Part shown: positions 44,203 to 53,091 of the stretch, piece after piece | How positions within the stretch are numbered: the first letter of the stretch is position 1 | How the letters are laid out: each line of letters opens with the position of its first letter | Source of the DNA: Microvelia longipes | Taxonomy: Eukaryota > Arthropoda > Insecta > Hemiptera > Veliidae | Assembly: GCA_018340805.1 (NCBI GenBank) | Contig: JACMZG010001908.1 | Span: 19,332,379 to 19,396,378, forward strand | Direction: 5' to 3' | Length of the DNA: 64,000 bases | Notes under the pieces: model-generated | The model's database searches: none | Seen by the model: the letters and a program-made list of their open reading frames with translations, nothing else | Told to the model about the DNA's origin: nothing | Translations under genes and position numbers: made by a program

Positions 44203-44640
44203 ATATATATATTATAATTAAAATAAGTTATAATAAATTTACCCTGTGGTAAATTCAATTCATCCGGAGTTGTGGTTTTTAAGAACATAATGTACCTTTT
44301 GTATTATGTTAATATCAAGAACACGTACAAGAACGTGTGATATCGCTGTATGATAGGTGCACCGTAAAGTTTATAATTTTAACGACATTATTATGTGTCC
44401 CTTCTTGGACGCAGGAAAGTAAAATTGGACGTGACTAAACAAAAAAAAAGAACGAAAGTTGGTGGGAGTTGTGAAGATCAAGGTCTCCTTAAGCTGACAA
44501 AAAACTGACCTGACTGGAAAGAACAAAAAATGAAGTTGTTATGTATTGAGTCTTCAATAATCTCTTAGAGCTTACCTTTGAGAAGACATTATATAATTTA
44601 AACTTGGAATCTTCGTCTGAATATCAGCGTACTCTTCCAT
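36346..44640 (-). CDS. CRAL-TRIO lipid-transfer protein (alpha-TTP / clavesin-like)
   Basis: On the minus strand the exons 42067-42211, 40798-40957, 39922-39983, 39168-39361, 38574-38690, 37693-37792 and 36346-36509 join in consistent phase into 313 codons plus TAG. The product begins with the CRAL-TRIO N-terminal helical region ([10 protein letters not shown], 12 residues spaced, then AMERYM) and continues with the Sec14-like lipid-binding fold ([51 protein letters not shown]). Family members bind hydrophobic ligands such as tocopherol, retinoids or phosphoinositides in the cytosol; the ligand here cannot be told. Length fits the insect family (about 300-330 residues). The 5' end is uncertain: the ATG exon at 44576-44640 does not join exon 42067-42211 in phase unless an internal acceptor is used. 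Confidence 0.9.
36592..36665. repeat. (TA)n microsatellite
   Basis: Imperfect TA array broken by AATAT units, in a CRAL-TRIO intron just upstream of the last exon. Confidence 0.9.
37137..37218. repeat. (TA)n microsatellite
   Basis: Nearly pure TA array in the same CRAL-TRIO intron. Confidence 0.9.
37693..37792 (-). CDS. CRAL-TRIO gene, Glu-Tyr-Gly-Gly exon
   Basis: The exon codes [20 protein letters not shown], then [13 protein letters not shown]. Leu-Pro-x-Glu-Tyr-Gly-Gly is the near-invariant C-terminal motif of the CRAL-TRIO domain. It ends in phase 1 with GTATGA. Confidence 0.93.
38574..38690 (-). CDS. CRAL-TRIO gene, gate-region exon
   Basis: Thirty-nine codons read [20 protein letters not shown], then [19 protein letters not shown]. 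The Pro-Met-Arg-His-Lys block and the following Leu-x-Ser-Glu-Lys-x-Lys-x-Arg helix correspond to the helical gate over the ligand pocket. It is phase 0 at both ends. Confidence 0.92.
39168..39361 (-). CDS. CRAL-TRIO gene, central lipid-binding exon
   Basis: Sixty-four codons begin [20 protein letters not shown] and continue through [20 protein letters not shown] to [11 protein letters not shown]. The Phe-Asp-Pro-His-Lys and Gly-Phe-x-His-x-x-Asp elements are typical of the insect family. It leaves in phase 0. Confidence 0.93.
39400..39720 (+). mobile_element. tRNA-derived SINE-like element
   Basis: The head has a box-A-like ACTCAATAGTGAAGC at about 39406-39420 and a perfect box B GGTTCAAATCC at 39441-39451, with normal tRNA spacing. 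A diverged body follows. It lies on the plus strand between CRAL-TRIO exons. The tRNA of origin and the 3' end are not resolved. Confidence 0.5.
39922..39983 (-). CDS. CRAL-TRIO gene, first exon of lipid-binding domain
   Basis: Between TTTTTTCAG and GTAAGT the exon codes [20 protein letters not shown] with split Gly codons on both sides. It is the opening beta-strand region of the Sec14/CRAL-TRIO fold. Confidence 0.88.
40070..40330 (+). repeat. 5S-related composite repeat, upstream module only
   Basis: The segment shares CCAAATCTCAA, TAAGACTAACATATGTGCCA, TATCATTATCAGCATTAGTT and AAATAAGTACACCAAGTTTC with the upstream part of copies 1-3 but stops before the 5S core. It is in a CRAL-TRIO gene intron. 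Confidence 0.5.
40798..40957 (-). CDS. CRAL-TRIO gene, CRAL-TRIO-N exon
   Basis: The exon codes [20 protein letters not shown], then [20 protein letters not shown] and [14 protein letters not shown]. The motif Phe-Leu-Arg-Phe-Leu-Arg-x-Lys-Lys-Phe is the signature of the N-terminal CRAL-TRIO domain. An inner GTATGG after LLRQ is a decoy donor; only reading through to 40798 restores phase with the next exon. Confidence 0.88.
42067..42211 (-). CDS. CRAL-TRIO gene, N-terminal exon
   Basis: Forty-eight codons in phase 0 begin [20 protein letters not shown] and end [12 protein letters not shown] before a GTATTT donor in phase 1. It matches the N-terminal helix of insect CRAL-TRIO proteins (Ser-Glu-Glu ... 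Lys-Glu-Leu-Arg-Glu-Asp). An in-frame stop lies just upstream, so the exon cannot extend further 5'. Confidence 0.85.
42330..42556 (+). repeat. 5S-related composite repeat, core and tail
   Basis: AAAAACATCGAGCTGTGG and CGATGGGTGACTGCGGGAA recall the 5S core; the tail keeps GAAGTGAGCCCGAGG and ends CAAAGGTACCCTGTACCCGA. The upstream module is absent. It lies in the first CRAL-TRIO intron. Confidence 0.5.
43084..43286. mobile_element. 203-bp hairpin MITE
   Basis: Arms 43084-43155 and 43214-43286 are near-perfect inverted copies beginning AATAATATCAACACCAACAA and ending CTTTTCGGCAATAAT, around a 58-base loop. No coding capacity. Located in the long first CRAL-TRIO intron. Confidence 0.75.
44084..44218. 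repeat. (TACA)n and (TA)n microsatellite
   Basis: ATACATACAT units pass into TA arrays. The open frame across it is an artefact of the repeat. Confidence 0.9.
44576..44640 (-). CDS. CRAL-TRIO gene, possible first exon
   Basis: ATG opens 21 codons ([20 protein letters not shown], then Gln) and a phase-2 GTAAGC donor. It joins in frame to a CAG acceptor inside the next exon (exon start 42188), but that skips the well-conserved Pro-Leu-Cys-Pro-Gly. Another possible coding piece lies at 44243-44295 with phases 2 and 1, which does not resolve the join. It may be the true start or part of another transcript. Confidence 0.35.
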
Positions 44641-44814
44641 TCAAACAAAGATCAAGGTATTAAACTTCAACTTCATCTTGCAAATTAATCCTTAACGCAG
44701 TTGTTCAACTGTCAAAATTAAGGCAACGTGTAAAACTTGCACGATATATTTACTATAACTATTAATATTACAATAATAAGATATATTTGCAATATAAATA
44801 AATAAATAAATAAA

Positions 44815-44815
44815 A

Positions 44816-44849
<34 letters not shown>

Positions 44850-44868
44850 TATATATATATATATATAT
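44815..44868. repeat. (TA)n microsatellite
   Basis: TA array with one TATATGTATA break. Confidence 0.9.
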
Positions 44869-45279
44869 GGTATATTTTAAATAAAATGTTATGTGTATTG
44901 TGTAAGAGTATAATATCTTTTTGTGTATAATAAATATACACTAATTAATATCATTAAATATTTAAAATATAACTGATAATTTAAATAATATTTAAAAATA
45001 ATATTCAAAAAATACGAATGACAGGAGTACAAAAAAATCTGGCCCGGTGTTCCGCATTTTGGGCGAATTTCCTTTGGAATGCGTGTTTCCGGTCTTAACA
45101 ATCCATTGCTTGCTTAAGGTTCTGGTTTATGCTTATAACTTGAGCAGTTACTCAATTATCAAGCACAACAAGCACACTAGTAACTCATTTTTTCTATACT
45201 TTCTAAAGGAAATAATTATCCCGTTGCTTATTCAAAACCATGCCTCTAAAATTGGTAGTGCACCCCATTATTTGCACTA

Positions 45280-45335
45280 GTTACAGTTTGTGTAAAAAGT
45301 TCCGAGGTATGCCCGTACCCGATTTTTTAATAAAT
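45280..45335 (+). repeat. 5S-related composite repeat, terminal fragment
   Basis: Only the end of the family remains: AAAAAGTTCCGAGGTATGCC followed by CGTACCCGATTTTTTAAT. Confidence 0.4.
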
Positions 45336-45589
45336 AAACTATGCTTATTCTACTAAAATTGGCTATTTTAGATTCATTTAAACAGTTTTATGCTAACCAT
45401 TAAATATTTTATTTTTAATAAAACTGTGTTATAATTTGTCCTATAGTAAAATATTAGAATCTATTAGTTATCTTGAATCGTCGCTTTGCTCGTCTCAGAA
45501 TGATGTGATTATAAAAACTAAAGTGATAATTAGTATCAACACATTTGACTTATGATAACAACTTTATTTGGGATAATCACGACATTCTG

Positions 45590-45767
45590 AGGAAAGAGAA
45601 TCAAGTCCGAAGTCACTCTAGACTTTGGATAACCATCCCTTTCTGAGCGAAGCAGAACCGAAGTAATCCTACCTTAAACTTTGTATAATCATGACATCTG
45701 AGGACAAACGATGTCATTCCGGAGTTGGGAGGAAAGTACCGAGGTACCCAGCACCCAATTTTTTACT
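45590..45767 (+). repeat. 5S-related composite repeat, tail fragment
   Basis: Repeated AAGTCCGAAGT/GAGCGAAGCAGAACCGAAG modules lead to GGAAAGTACCGAGGTACCCA and the CCCAATTTTTTAC terminus. The core is missing. Confidence 0.42.
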
Positions 45768-46677
45768 TTAACTTTATTGCGAAATAAATATTTGGTAATA
45801 AATAAAAAAATAACCAAAAACTGAGTGGGTAGATAAAAAATAAAGGTAGAAAAAGAGAATCAAGAATAGAGAATGAAAATAATTTTGTTAATGTCTATAG
45901 TTCAATAATGTCACGCACAACAAATTTTAAGAGAGGTCATTGCGAAGTCTAAAGGATCAAAAAGATACCTTCTAAGGATCTGTTGCAAGCTTGCAAAAGA
46001 TTTTAAAAAAAAATCAATGTGTCTAGAAAGGAGACTGGGGTAGTAGGCTTGAGCTGTACACTGAGTATCCCCTCAAGCCTTTAAAGATTATGTTATATAA
46101 CTTTTTCTAATATAGTTTGGATAAAAAGAGTTCTTTTAACCTCTATAGTTCTTTTTAGACATTCAATGTCGCAATTTTCTTTAACCGAGTTGGTCCATTC
46201 ATTTCTAATATCTTTTTAACAAAGTGTTAACTATTAGTATAATGTACAAAGGACTCAAAAAACTAATTAAATTTTATATTAATAAGACACGGACCGAATC
46301 TATTGTTTTATTGGAATAATTGATAGTAATGAATGTTTTTAGTTGAAGTACTTATTTTGAAAGAAAGTAGGTATTGCATTATCTATTAACTATACATATT
46401 CTTTGTTTAGTATTTTAATTTTAAATCGGGGCTGTCCTGCTATTCAGTAGTTCAAATAAAGCAAATAATTCGTATACATTATTTTCTGAGACCAATGTCA
46501 TTCCTTTGGTTTGTTATTATGTCTTTTGTTGTGTTTTAACAAAAGTGTAGGAGAAAGAGGATTTATTTATTCCAGGGAGTGTAAAGTGATGGGTCACATA
46601 AATATTAAAGTAGCTAAAAACTAGTATATAATTTATGAACATTGCCACTCTGATGATTAATTTACTCTGATGGTTAT

Positions 46678-47050
46678 CAATACGCCGTATCCCTGTCGCC
46701 GTATTGTCATCTGTGATAGTCAATACGCCGTATCCCCGTCGCCGTATTGACAACTATGATAGTCAATACGCTGTATCTTGATTGCCGTATTGACAACTAG
46801 GATGGCCGTCAATACGCTGTATTGACAGTCGCCGTATTGTTAACTGGGATGACCGTCAATACGACGTATCAATATCGCCGTATTGACGACTGTCATGGCC
46901 GCAAATACGCCGTAATGACAGTCTTCTTATTGATGACTGTGAAGGCCGTAAATACAGCGTACCACAGTCGCCTTATTGACGGCTGTCGTGGCTGTCAATG
47001 CGCCGTAATAACAGTCGTCTTATTGAGGACTGTGAAGGTCGTAAATACAT
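46678..47050. repeat. Tandem array, 43-47-bp units, nine copies
   Basis: Starts of the CAATACG phase fall near 46678, 46721, 46764, 46810, 46857, 46903, 46950, 46996 and 47043. Each unit contains TCAATACGCCGTAT followed by CAGTCGCCGTATTGA, so it is itself an imperfect dyad. It is CpG-rich in otherwise AT-rich DNA. An LTR element begins 10 bp after the last unit. Confidence 0.85.
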
Positions 47051-47059
47051 CGATCCACA

Positions 47060-47220
47060 TGTCGCGGAGACGCGAGTTTATTGTTATTATTATATTTATT
47101 GATATTATGTCAAATAAAATCATTCGTTTGTGAGACAGCGGATCAAATAGTAGTTTTATTATAGTTATAGTAAACTTAGAACTAAACAGAGGCGGACGGC
47201 CGGGCGAGTCGTTCGACACA
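47060..47220 (+). repeat. 5' LTR
   Basis: 161 bp, TG at the start and CA at the end, AT-rich left part and a GC-rich right end (GGCGGACGGCCGGGCGAGTC). No clear TATA box. Confidence 0.95.
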
Positions 47221-47232
47221 TGGTAGCAGACG
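47221..47232 (+). promoter_or_regulatory. Primer binding site for initiator tRNA-Met
   Basis: TGGTAGCAGACG begins immediately after the LTR. Its first ten bases pair with the ...TCTGCTACCA end of insect initiator tRNA-Met; the next two are swapped relative to the expected GC. Confidence 0.7.
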
Positions 47233-47253
47233 TTAGGAAGACTCACGGAACGG

Positions 47254-47790
47254 GTGAGTAGATTAGTATTAATTATTTATATTGATTGTCAGAAGATTTT
47301 TAAAATGTCAAACATTTTAAATAAACTTTGGTTAGAATACCAAGTAGAAAAATATGGACTTATGAAACTATGTCAGTGGTCGTGTAATTACAGCCACTGG
47401 ACAAGGCTCATTGACAATTATGAACTGTGGAGCAACTCTGATGCCGCTAATTTGACTATTCTTCAGGAGATAACTTTAAATTTAGAACATCATAGTAAAA
47501 AATTAAAAAATATTTTAAAGGAGATAGCTATAAATACAGAAAAAGAAGGAATAGCGTATCGAGAAATATCAAAGAAAATTAAAGAGGGTTATAAAGTTGT
47601 ATTTGATACATCTGAATTAGTAATAAATGTCAATAGTGAAATAGACTGGATTTTGGAATATAACGTAAATCAGGAAGCGCGAGTTGAAATAAATTTCGAA
47701 GATTTCTTCTCAAGTGATGTAACTGATGATCTTATTGACAATGATGTAAATTATATCTTAGCTTGCACAGTGTCGATGGTTTTAAAATAA
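47254..47790 (+). CDS. ORF of the short LTR element, unknown (possibly gag remnant)
   Basis: The frame codes 178 residues; the second ATG at 47305 (MSNILNKLWLEYQVEKYGLM) may be the real start. It contains Leu/Lys-rich helical stretches (HHSKKLKNILKEIAINTEKE), compatible with a helical capsid-like or coiled protein, and a paired YNVNQEARVEINFEDFF segment. No zinc knuckle or protease motif is present. Its integrity in a recent element suggests it was expressed, but I do not recognise the family. Confidence 0.5.
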   Translation: MSRLVLIIYIDCQKIFKMSNILNKLWLEYQVEKYGLMKLCQWSCNYSHWTRLIDNYELWSNSDAANLTILQEITLNLEHHSKKLKNILKEIAINTEKEGIAYREISKKIKEGYKVVFDTSELVINVNSEIDWILEYNVNQEARVEINFEDFFSSDVTDDLIDNDVNYILACTVSMVLK

Positions 47791-48351
47791 AAAAGATTTT
47801 GCGGCATATTGCCCCAAAAAGTGCGATCGCTCTATAAATGTAACGACATCAAAACTGAAGAAAGATATAAAAATCAGTGATTTGGCACAAGAAACAGAGA
47901 AATTTGGACAAACAGACAAAATTAAAGAAAAGTTAAGCAGAAGGTAAGAAAATGGTGACGAGAGTACAATTAAAATAACAAAGCCAAGCACAAAAGTATC
48001 TAAGAAGTGCAAAATGAAGTCAATTATTAATTTGCGTCACATTTATGACAAAACTAATGACAAGTTAAAACAAATCAATTTAAAAGAAAGTAAACTTAAA
48101 CAAAAACAAGTGAAACAATGGAATCGAACAAACAAAATTTATAAACGTAAATGTTGCGATAAAAGAATCATCAAAAAATTTAAAGTCTTAACAATTAAAT
48201 CAGTAAAACATTTTGTACAAAGAGAAGGAAAAATTAAAATTCTATGGCCAAGTTTAACAAATTCTTTGGCTTGGGAGGCCCAGCTTGGAGCTACGCTGAT
48301 GTGGCTTATAAGAAAAGAAACTGTGTTTTAGTCGCAAGTTTCTCGCCGGAG
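47791..48351 (+). other. 3' interior of the LTR element
   Basis: Lys-rich short frames (for example 48014-48331) with stops; one piece reads FFGLGGPAWSYADVAYKKRN. No recognised domain. The purine tract before the 3' LTR is weak (AAGAAAAGAAA at 48311-48320, about 30 bp away). Confidence 0.4.
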
Positions 48352-48512
48352 TGTCGCGGAGACGCGAGTTTATTGTTATTATTATATTTATTGATATTAT
48401 GTCAAATAAAATCATTCGTTTGTGAGACAGCGGATCAAATAGTAGTTTTATTATAGTTATAGTAAACTTAGAACTAAACAGAGGCGGACGGCCGGGCGAG
48501 TCGTTCGACACA
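48352..48512 (+). repeat. 3' LTR
   Basis: I see no difference from the 5' LTR over 161 bp. It is followed by the target duplicate CCACA. Confidence 0.95.
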
Positions 48513-48517
48513 CCACA

Positions 48518-51349
48518 TGTTGAATTCTTTCTGGAATCAAATTTGTTCTTCCTCTCACAGAACTTTCGAACGGATTGACAAGAAGAGAACACGTATACAT
48601 TTCCTTGCATTTCTCAACTATTTTATTTTAGGGTTCTTAGTGCATAGACGTACTCGAGTTGACATTAGAACAAAATAAATGTCTTGCTATTACTACTGCT
48701 TACTCCCTCATGTTATGTGGAAGAGGAAAGGAAAAAGCTATGTTAAATTTTGGCTTATAAACGAACACTTTTCACTTCCAGTTGCTATTATGTATTATAT
48801 GATATAAGCACGATTTAATTTTCATACGCACTATATAAGCAATCTTGAATATACAATAATCTTGTTAATGCAAAGTCTTCGAAGATAATCGGTATCTTCG
48901 AAGATAATGTACAAGATTAAAATTATTTTGCGTTTCCTTAACTATTTGAGTGTATCATAATAATGATATGAATGCATATTCATCGTCTGCAGTAAAGTAG
49001 TCTGCAGTTACAAATCCTTCAAAAGCGAGACCTACTTTACTACTTTTGTTTAATTTATGATTGAATTCTCTTATAGCTTAGAGGTAAATTTCATTTCGTC
49101 GATTAATAATTTCCAAAAAACCTTTTAACCACTACTACTGGGTTTACTAATGATTAAAGCCCACCTTATACTCTTATGTAAGCTAATTTAAATTTCTGTG
49201 CTCTATATAGTGCAATTTCAAAAAAATCAATCTTCAACTTTCAAATGTATATACGTTACTGGTCATTTGTCTTTTAATATAAATCACGATTGCGTTTAAT
49301 TCAACGACCTGAAAGCATTTTGTAATCATCTAATAATCTTAATACGCTACATGTAAAAAACTTGATTTGATAACTTTAAAGATGAAAATAATCCTTGCCT
49401 CTTCTATTTATAAAAATTGTTGCTAACGATGTTCTAGTGAGTGCCAAATTTATCTTAAAAATACGATGAGACAAGATGTTGCAAAAAATATTTTTTTATA
49501 TTTCTTAATTTTTCTTTGGCCTCATCTTTCTTGATTTCGTTATAATGTTTTCTTATTGTACAATATTGACTGATGCTGTCGTCTAGGTTTATGAGCTTTG
49601 TGATTTTGAAGGTGGGTTCTTTTTTCATTATGATTGGTACATCGAATGATTCCTTTCTAGAAGTTAAGGTTGGGGCCTCTTGCACAAACTAAGTAAAAGC
49701 ACAAAAGGAGTCTCTTATGATCTCGGTTGTCGAATTCTATTGCATCAAACCCACCTTTCCATCCTTCATTACCTTGACTTTTAATCTTTTTAACACATCG
49801 TAAAGAATAATATTCTTTTGCGACAAAAGTCATTGACTTGAAATAAGAATTATAAGGTCATTAGGTCCTATTTTAACTATCTAGGGAACTTTGCAACACC
49901 TGTTTCAACAATATTTTCAAAAATTTAACGAAACAAATTTGGGAAGCTCTCTACTTCCAATTACGTATTAGAAATACGTTCTAATAGGTTTGGACAAACC
50001 TTACTAGAAATAAGGTTTGTCCAAACCTATTCCACAAAAACTTTAATTAGATTGAATAATTAGAACTGGTGCCTTACATTACTAGTTTAGTTATCTAATG
50101 GCGAACCCCATTTTTCGTCATGTATGTTAAGGTGGATTTAAAGTAATAGGAGGTAAAAAGGATAAAAGGATAAATGTGGATATTTTTCCTTGTATGCTTT
50201 GTATGTTGTAAATATATAAGTTAAAAGCTTTATGATCGTTTCATTTAAAAAAATTATGGCGATCAATAAATGTGACAGATCGTCATAAAAATTAATTTAT
50301 CAATAACCAATTATTTTATGAATTTAAATTGGCTTTTCAAATATAACTAATGGAACATTTCAGTGCCAACATTAAATCCTTAAATATTAAGGAGAAATGG
50401 TTCAAGACTCTCTAAAATGGTCTCTGTTTTTAGTAAATTGACTCTAAAGAGTTCATATTTACCATTATTACTGGTAGTTATCCAAATACGGCAATATTGT
50501 TACCACTTATGGAAACTTTGAAAAGTTAAAATTTAGCCGTGGTGATATTGCCTGTTTGGAAACTACATTAAATCCTAAGAAATTTGGTACCAATATCACC
50601 CTAATCTTGTGATTTGTTATCATAAATATATCATAGATGTTTATTCATTTTTTTCTTGAGGTTTATGACAAAAACTTTAATATATAACAAATAGCTTGAT
50701 GAAAAATTACCGTATTAAGGTGGTATTCATATATAGTCAAATTTCTTAAAATTAAATTTATTCTCTAAAACAGGCATTATTATCCTATGCCCTAATTAAA
50801 CTTTTTAAAGCTACTAAAAGTAGCGACAAAATTACCTTATTTGGGTAATTGTTACCAAAATAATAATGGTAAATATGTACTCGCAAGAGTCAATATTCTG
50901 GAGTATAGACCATTTTTAAGGATTAAATGTTGGTCCGCCTGAAATATTCCACTCTGTAGGGTCATGAATGATTTATTTTTAATTTTTATCTTTTTCTGTA
51001 CTCGTAGCTCCGAAATTCCTTCTCGAAGATGGTTGCACAAAAGGCGCTGGGGCCACTTCGCGGATGTGACGTTGGTAATAAACCAAAATATATATTTGCT
51101 GCAAATATATAAATTATATGCAAAAAGCAAATAATGCTTTTGAAACATTTTTAACCAGTTATTTGTTGACATATTTAAAAATTAATTGAAAAATAATTAT
51201 CCCACTCCACCCATCACACCCCACTCCACTTCATCCAGAACAACCTGATAAGCGATATGAAAATCTACAAAATTTTCTTATGCGTATTACTATTTATTTA
51301 CCATTATATGCTTTATCAGACAAAGGAGATGCACAAGTGAAGTATATAG
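48518..51349. other. AT-rich intergenic DNA
   Basis: No gene recognised. Holds a direct repeat of TCTTCGAAGATAAT (48880-48908) and a perfect hairpin at 49983-50031. Confidence 0.45.
49983..50031. repeat. Perfect 21-bp-stem hairpin
   Basis: AATAGGTTTGGACAAACCTT plus A is followed after a 7-base loop (CTAGAAA) by its exact reverse complement. A smaller hairpin, ACGTATTAGAAATACGT, lies just before it. No U-tract or context suggests a terminator. Confidence 0.8.
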
Positions 51350-51611
51350 TATTGATAAAACACCCAAGTCTCTCCACATATAATATTTATTGACAGAGCC
51401 AGCTTTCAACCATTCGGTCATCATCAGTGCCGGCGAACGATGTATAAAGATAGTAAGGAGTCACTTGTTAGCTTTGAAAAATTGAGTCCGATTTGTCAAA
51501 GCTAACAATTGATTCCTTACCATCTTTATACATCGTTCACCAGCACTGATGATGACCGAAAGGTTTAAAAGCTTGAATTATATGTGGAGAGACTTGGGTG
51601 TTTTATTAATA
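51350..51611. mobile_element. 260-bp hairpin MITE
   Basis: The ends TATTGATAAAACACCCAAG and CTTGGGTGTTTTATTAATA are inverted copies, and the similarity continues through both arms (TCTCTCCACATATAAT, CCGAATGGTTGAAAGC and ATGTATAAAGATGGTAAGGA types) to a centre near 51484. No coding capacity. It is longer than and unrelated to the 43-kb hairpin. Confidence 0.75.
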
Positions 51612-51842
51612 TATGTTTTATGTTTTTAAAGTAGAATTTTTATATTAGGTATATAATAAAAAAAAAGAAATAAGCACAGAATTTTCGTGCCATGCTTGGC
51701 AGAGAATTTCACTATCTCTATTTTGTAGCAAAACACTATAACCACCTGATGTGCCGCCAAAACAAATAAAACAGGTTTGTTACTGACCTGACAAGAACAG
51801 ATCCCATGTTCGGAAGTAGAGCTTTGGAGCTCTAGACTCCAG

Positions 51843-52350
51843 ACCATTGGTTATTAACATTTTTCACTCGTCGCTCCCTTTCAGATTCTTAAAGCCCCCT
51901 CCCCCTTTATTATTCCGGAAAGGGCAAAGTGTACATTTTTAAGGAGGATTAAGTGTGTGTTCATATAATATACTAAGAACATTAATTTTAAAGACGTGAA
52001 CTATTTCTAATATTTACTGCTAAAGCCAATAAAAAATTTGCATAATAAGGTAAAAAAATAGCATCTCAACAAAATCGATGTATCACAATAGGGAAAATTT
52101 AGTAATTTTAGCACGTCTAATTAATTAAATACGCGAATCTAAAAATAGAAATAAAGTGTAAAATAAATAAAGAAAATGAAATTCTATCCTTAATATTATA
52201 GCAATCTTTTTCATAAGGAGTTCCCAATTGCAAGTTTAGCATAAATCTAAACAGTTCCCTTTCAAATTTTAATGAGGACTTGGAAATACTCGGTTAGTAT
52301 CTAAAAATAGATTAGTTTTAAGAAATTTCTCTCCCAAATGTATTGGTTAT
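51843..52350. other. Possible hAT-derived fragment
   Basis: ACCATTGGTTATTAACATTT and TTCACTCGTCGCTCCCTTTC, followed by AAAGCCCCCTCCCCC, look like the degraded left end of a non-autonomous hAT element. The opposite end is not found. Confidence 0.35.
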
Positions 52351-52929
52351 CGTACTTGCTCTAGCACGTGAATACCAAAGAGACCTTTTATTGCTGCATT
52401 GCTACACGTATTGTATCAAGAACGTCCGTACGTTCTTGATACGAGCATAGCGAGATTGATAAAACATTTTGTCAAATCGGCATTAATATAAAACTCTATT
52501 CATAAAGACAAAACTATACATAAAAAAGAAACACGGGACGATGCACGGTGATCAGCTACCGAATTTTCAAATACGTCCCTTCGGTATACGCATTTAAATG
52601 TATCTCTTCCTCGTGTGTTGCATAACTCTTTTGGCGCTCTTTAAGATTCTTAAGACAACTTAAAAATTGAAACAATATAAAGGTTGTTTTCTGGTTGTTA
52701 ATCGGCTTTTCCGTCTGAAGGGTTTTCATATTAATCTGAAAACGGTCATTCTAGATTCAGGAGGCCAAAACGTAATAACAGGACACCTTACTTGACAAAC
52801 GATACCTCCCCCCACACACTACAGAATTGTGAAATCCTGTGCTGTAAGGCAGGTTATTTGATTTACACATTTTTAATGCTGATTTTACACATTTTATTTG
52901 AATCGTGTAAATCAAATAACAACATAACA
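52351..52929. other. Intergenic DNA
   Basis: No gene. A 13-bp-stem hairpin (GTATCAAGAACGT...ACGTTCTTGATAC) lies at about 52413-52442. Confidence 0.4.
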
Positions 52930-52966
<37 letters not shown>

Positions 52967-52974
52967 ATATATAG
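52930..52974. repeat. (TA)n microsatellite
   Basis: TA array. Confidence 0.9.
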
Positions 52975-53015
52975 TCACAGTTTGTTCATGTTACTTTTCG
53001 ATGTTTCAACAGTCA

Positions 53016-53025
53016 ATATATATAT

Positions 53026-53088
<63 letters not shown>
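53016..53088. repeat. (TA)n microsatellite
   Basis: TA array with two TATATTATAT breaks; it lies 42 bp after the preceding tract. Confidence 0.9.

Positions 53089-53091
<3 letters not shown>

Larger units (their letters stand above)
44641..46670. other. Intergenic DNA with repeat fragments
   Basis: Contains two 5S-related tail fragments and a TA tract at 44815-44868. The phrase AAAAAAATCTGGC.CG...TCCGCA occurs at 45030-45057 and at 42884-42910, suggesting another dispersed repeat. No gene seen. Confidence 0.4.
47060..48512 (+). mobile_element. Complete short LTR retrotransposon (1453 bp), recent
   Basis: Two 161-bp LTRs (TGTCGCGG...TTCGACACA) flank a 1131-bp interior, and the whole is bounded by the 5-bp duplication CCACA at 47055-47059 and 48513-48517. 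The LTRs appear identical base for base, which points to a recent insertion. Right after the 5' LTR comes TGGTAGCAGA, complementary to the 3' end of insect initiator tRNA-Met, a primer binding site. The interior has one 178-residue frame but no protease, reverse transcriptase or integrase, so the element is non-autonomous and must use enzymes of a relative. Confidence 0.95.

Noticed and set aside
46822..47133. 103-residue frame across the tandem array
   Set aside because: It follows the CpG-rich repeat units and runs into the LTR; no gene-like composition.
48254..48610. 118-residue minus-strand frame, resembling another at 46995-47246
   Set aside because: The shared sequence is the reverse of the two identical LTRs, not a protein family.
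49983..50031. Rho-independent terminator
   Set aside because: The genome is eukaryotic and no T-tract follows the hairpin.
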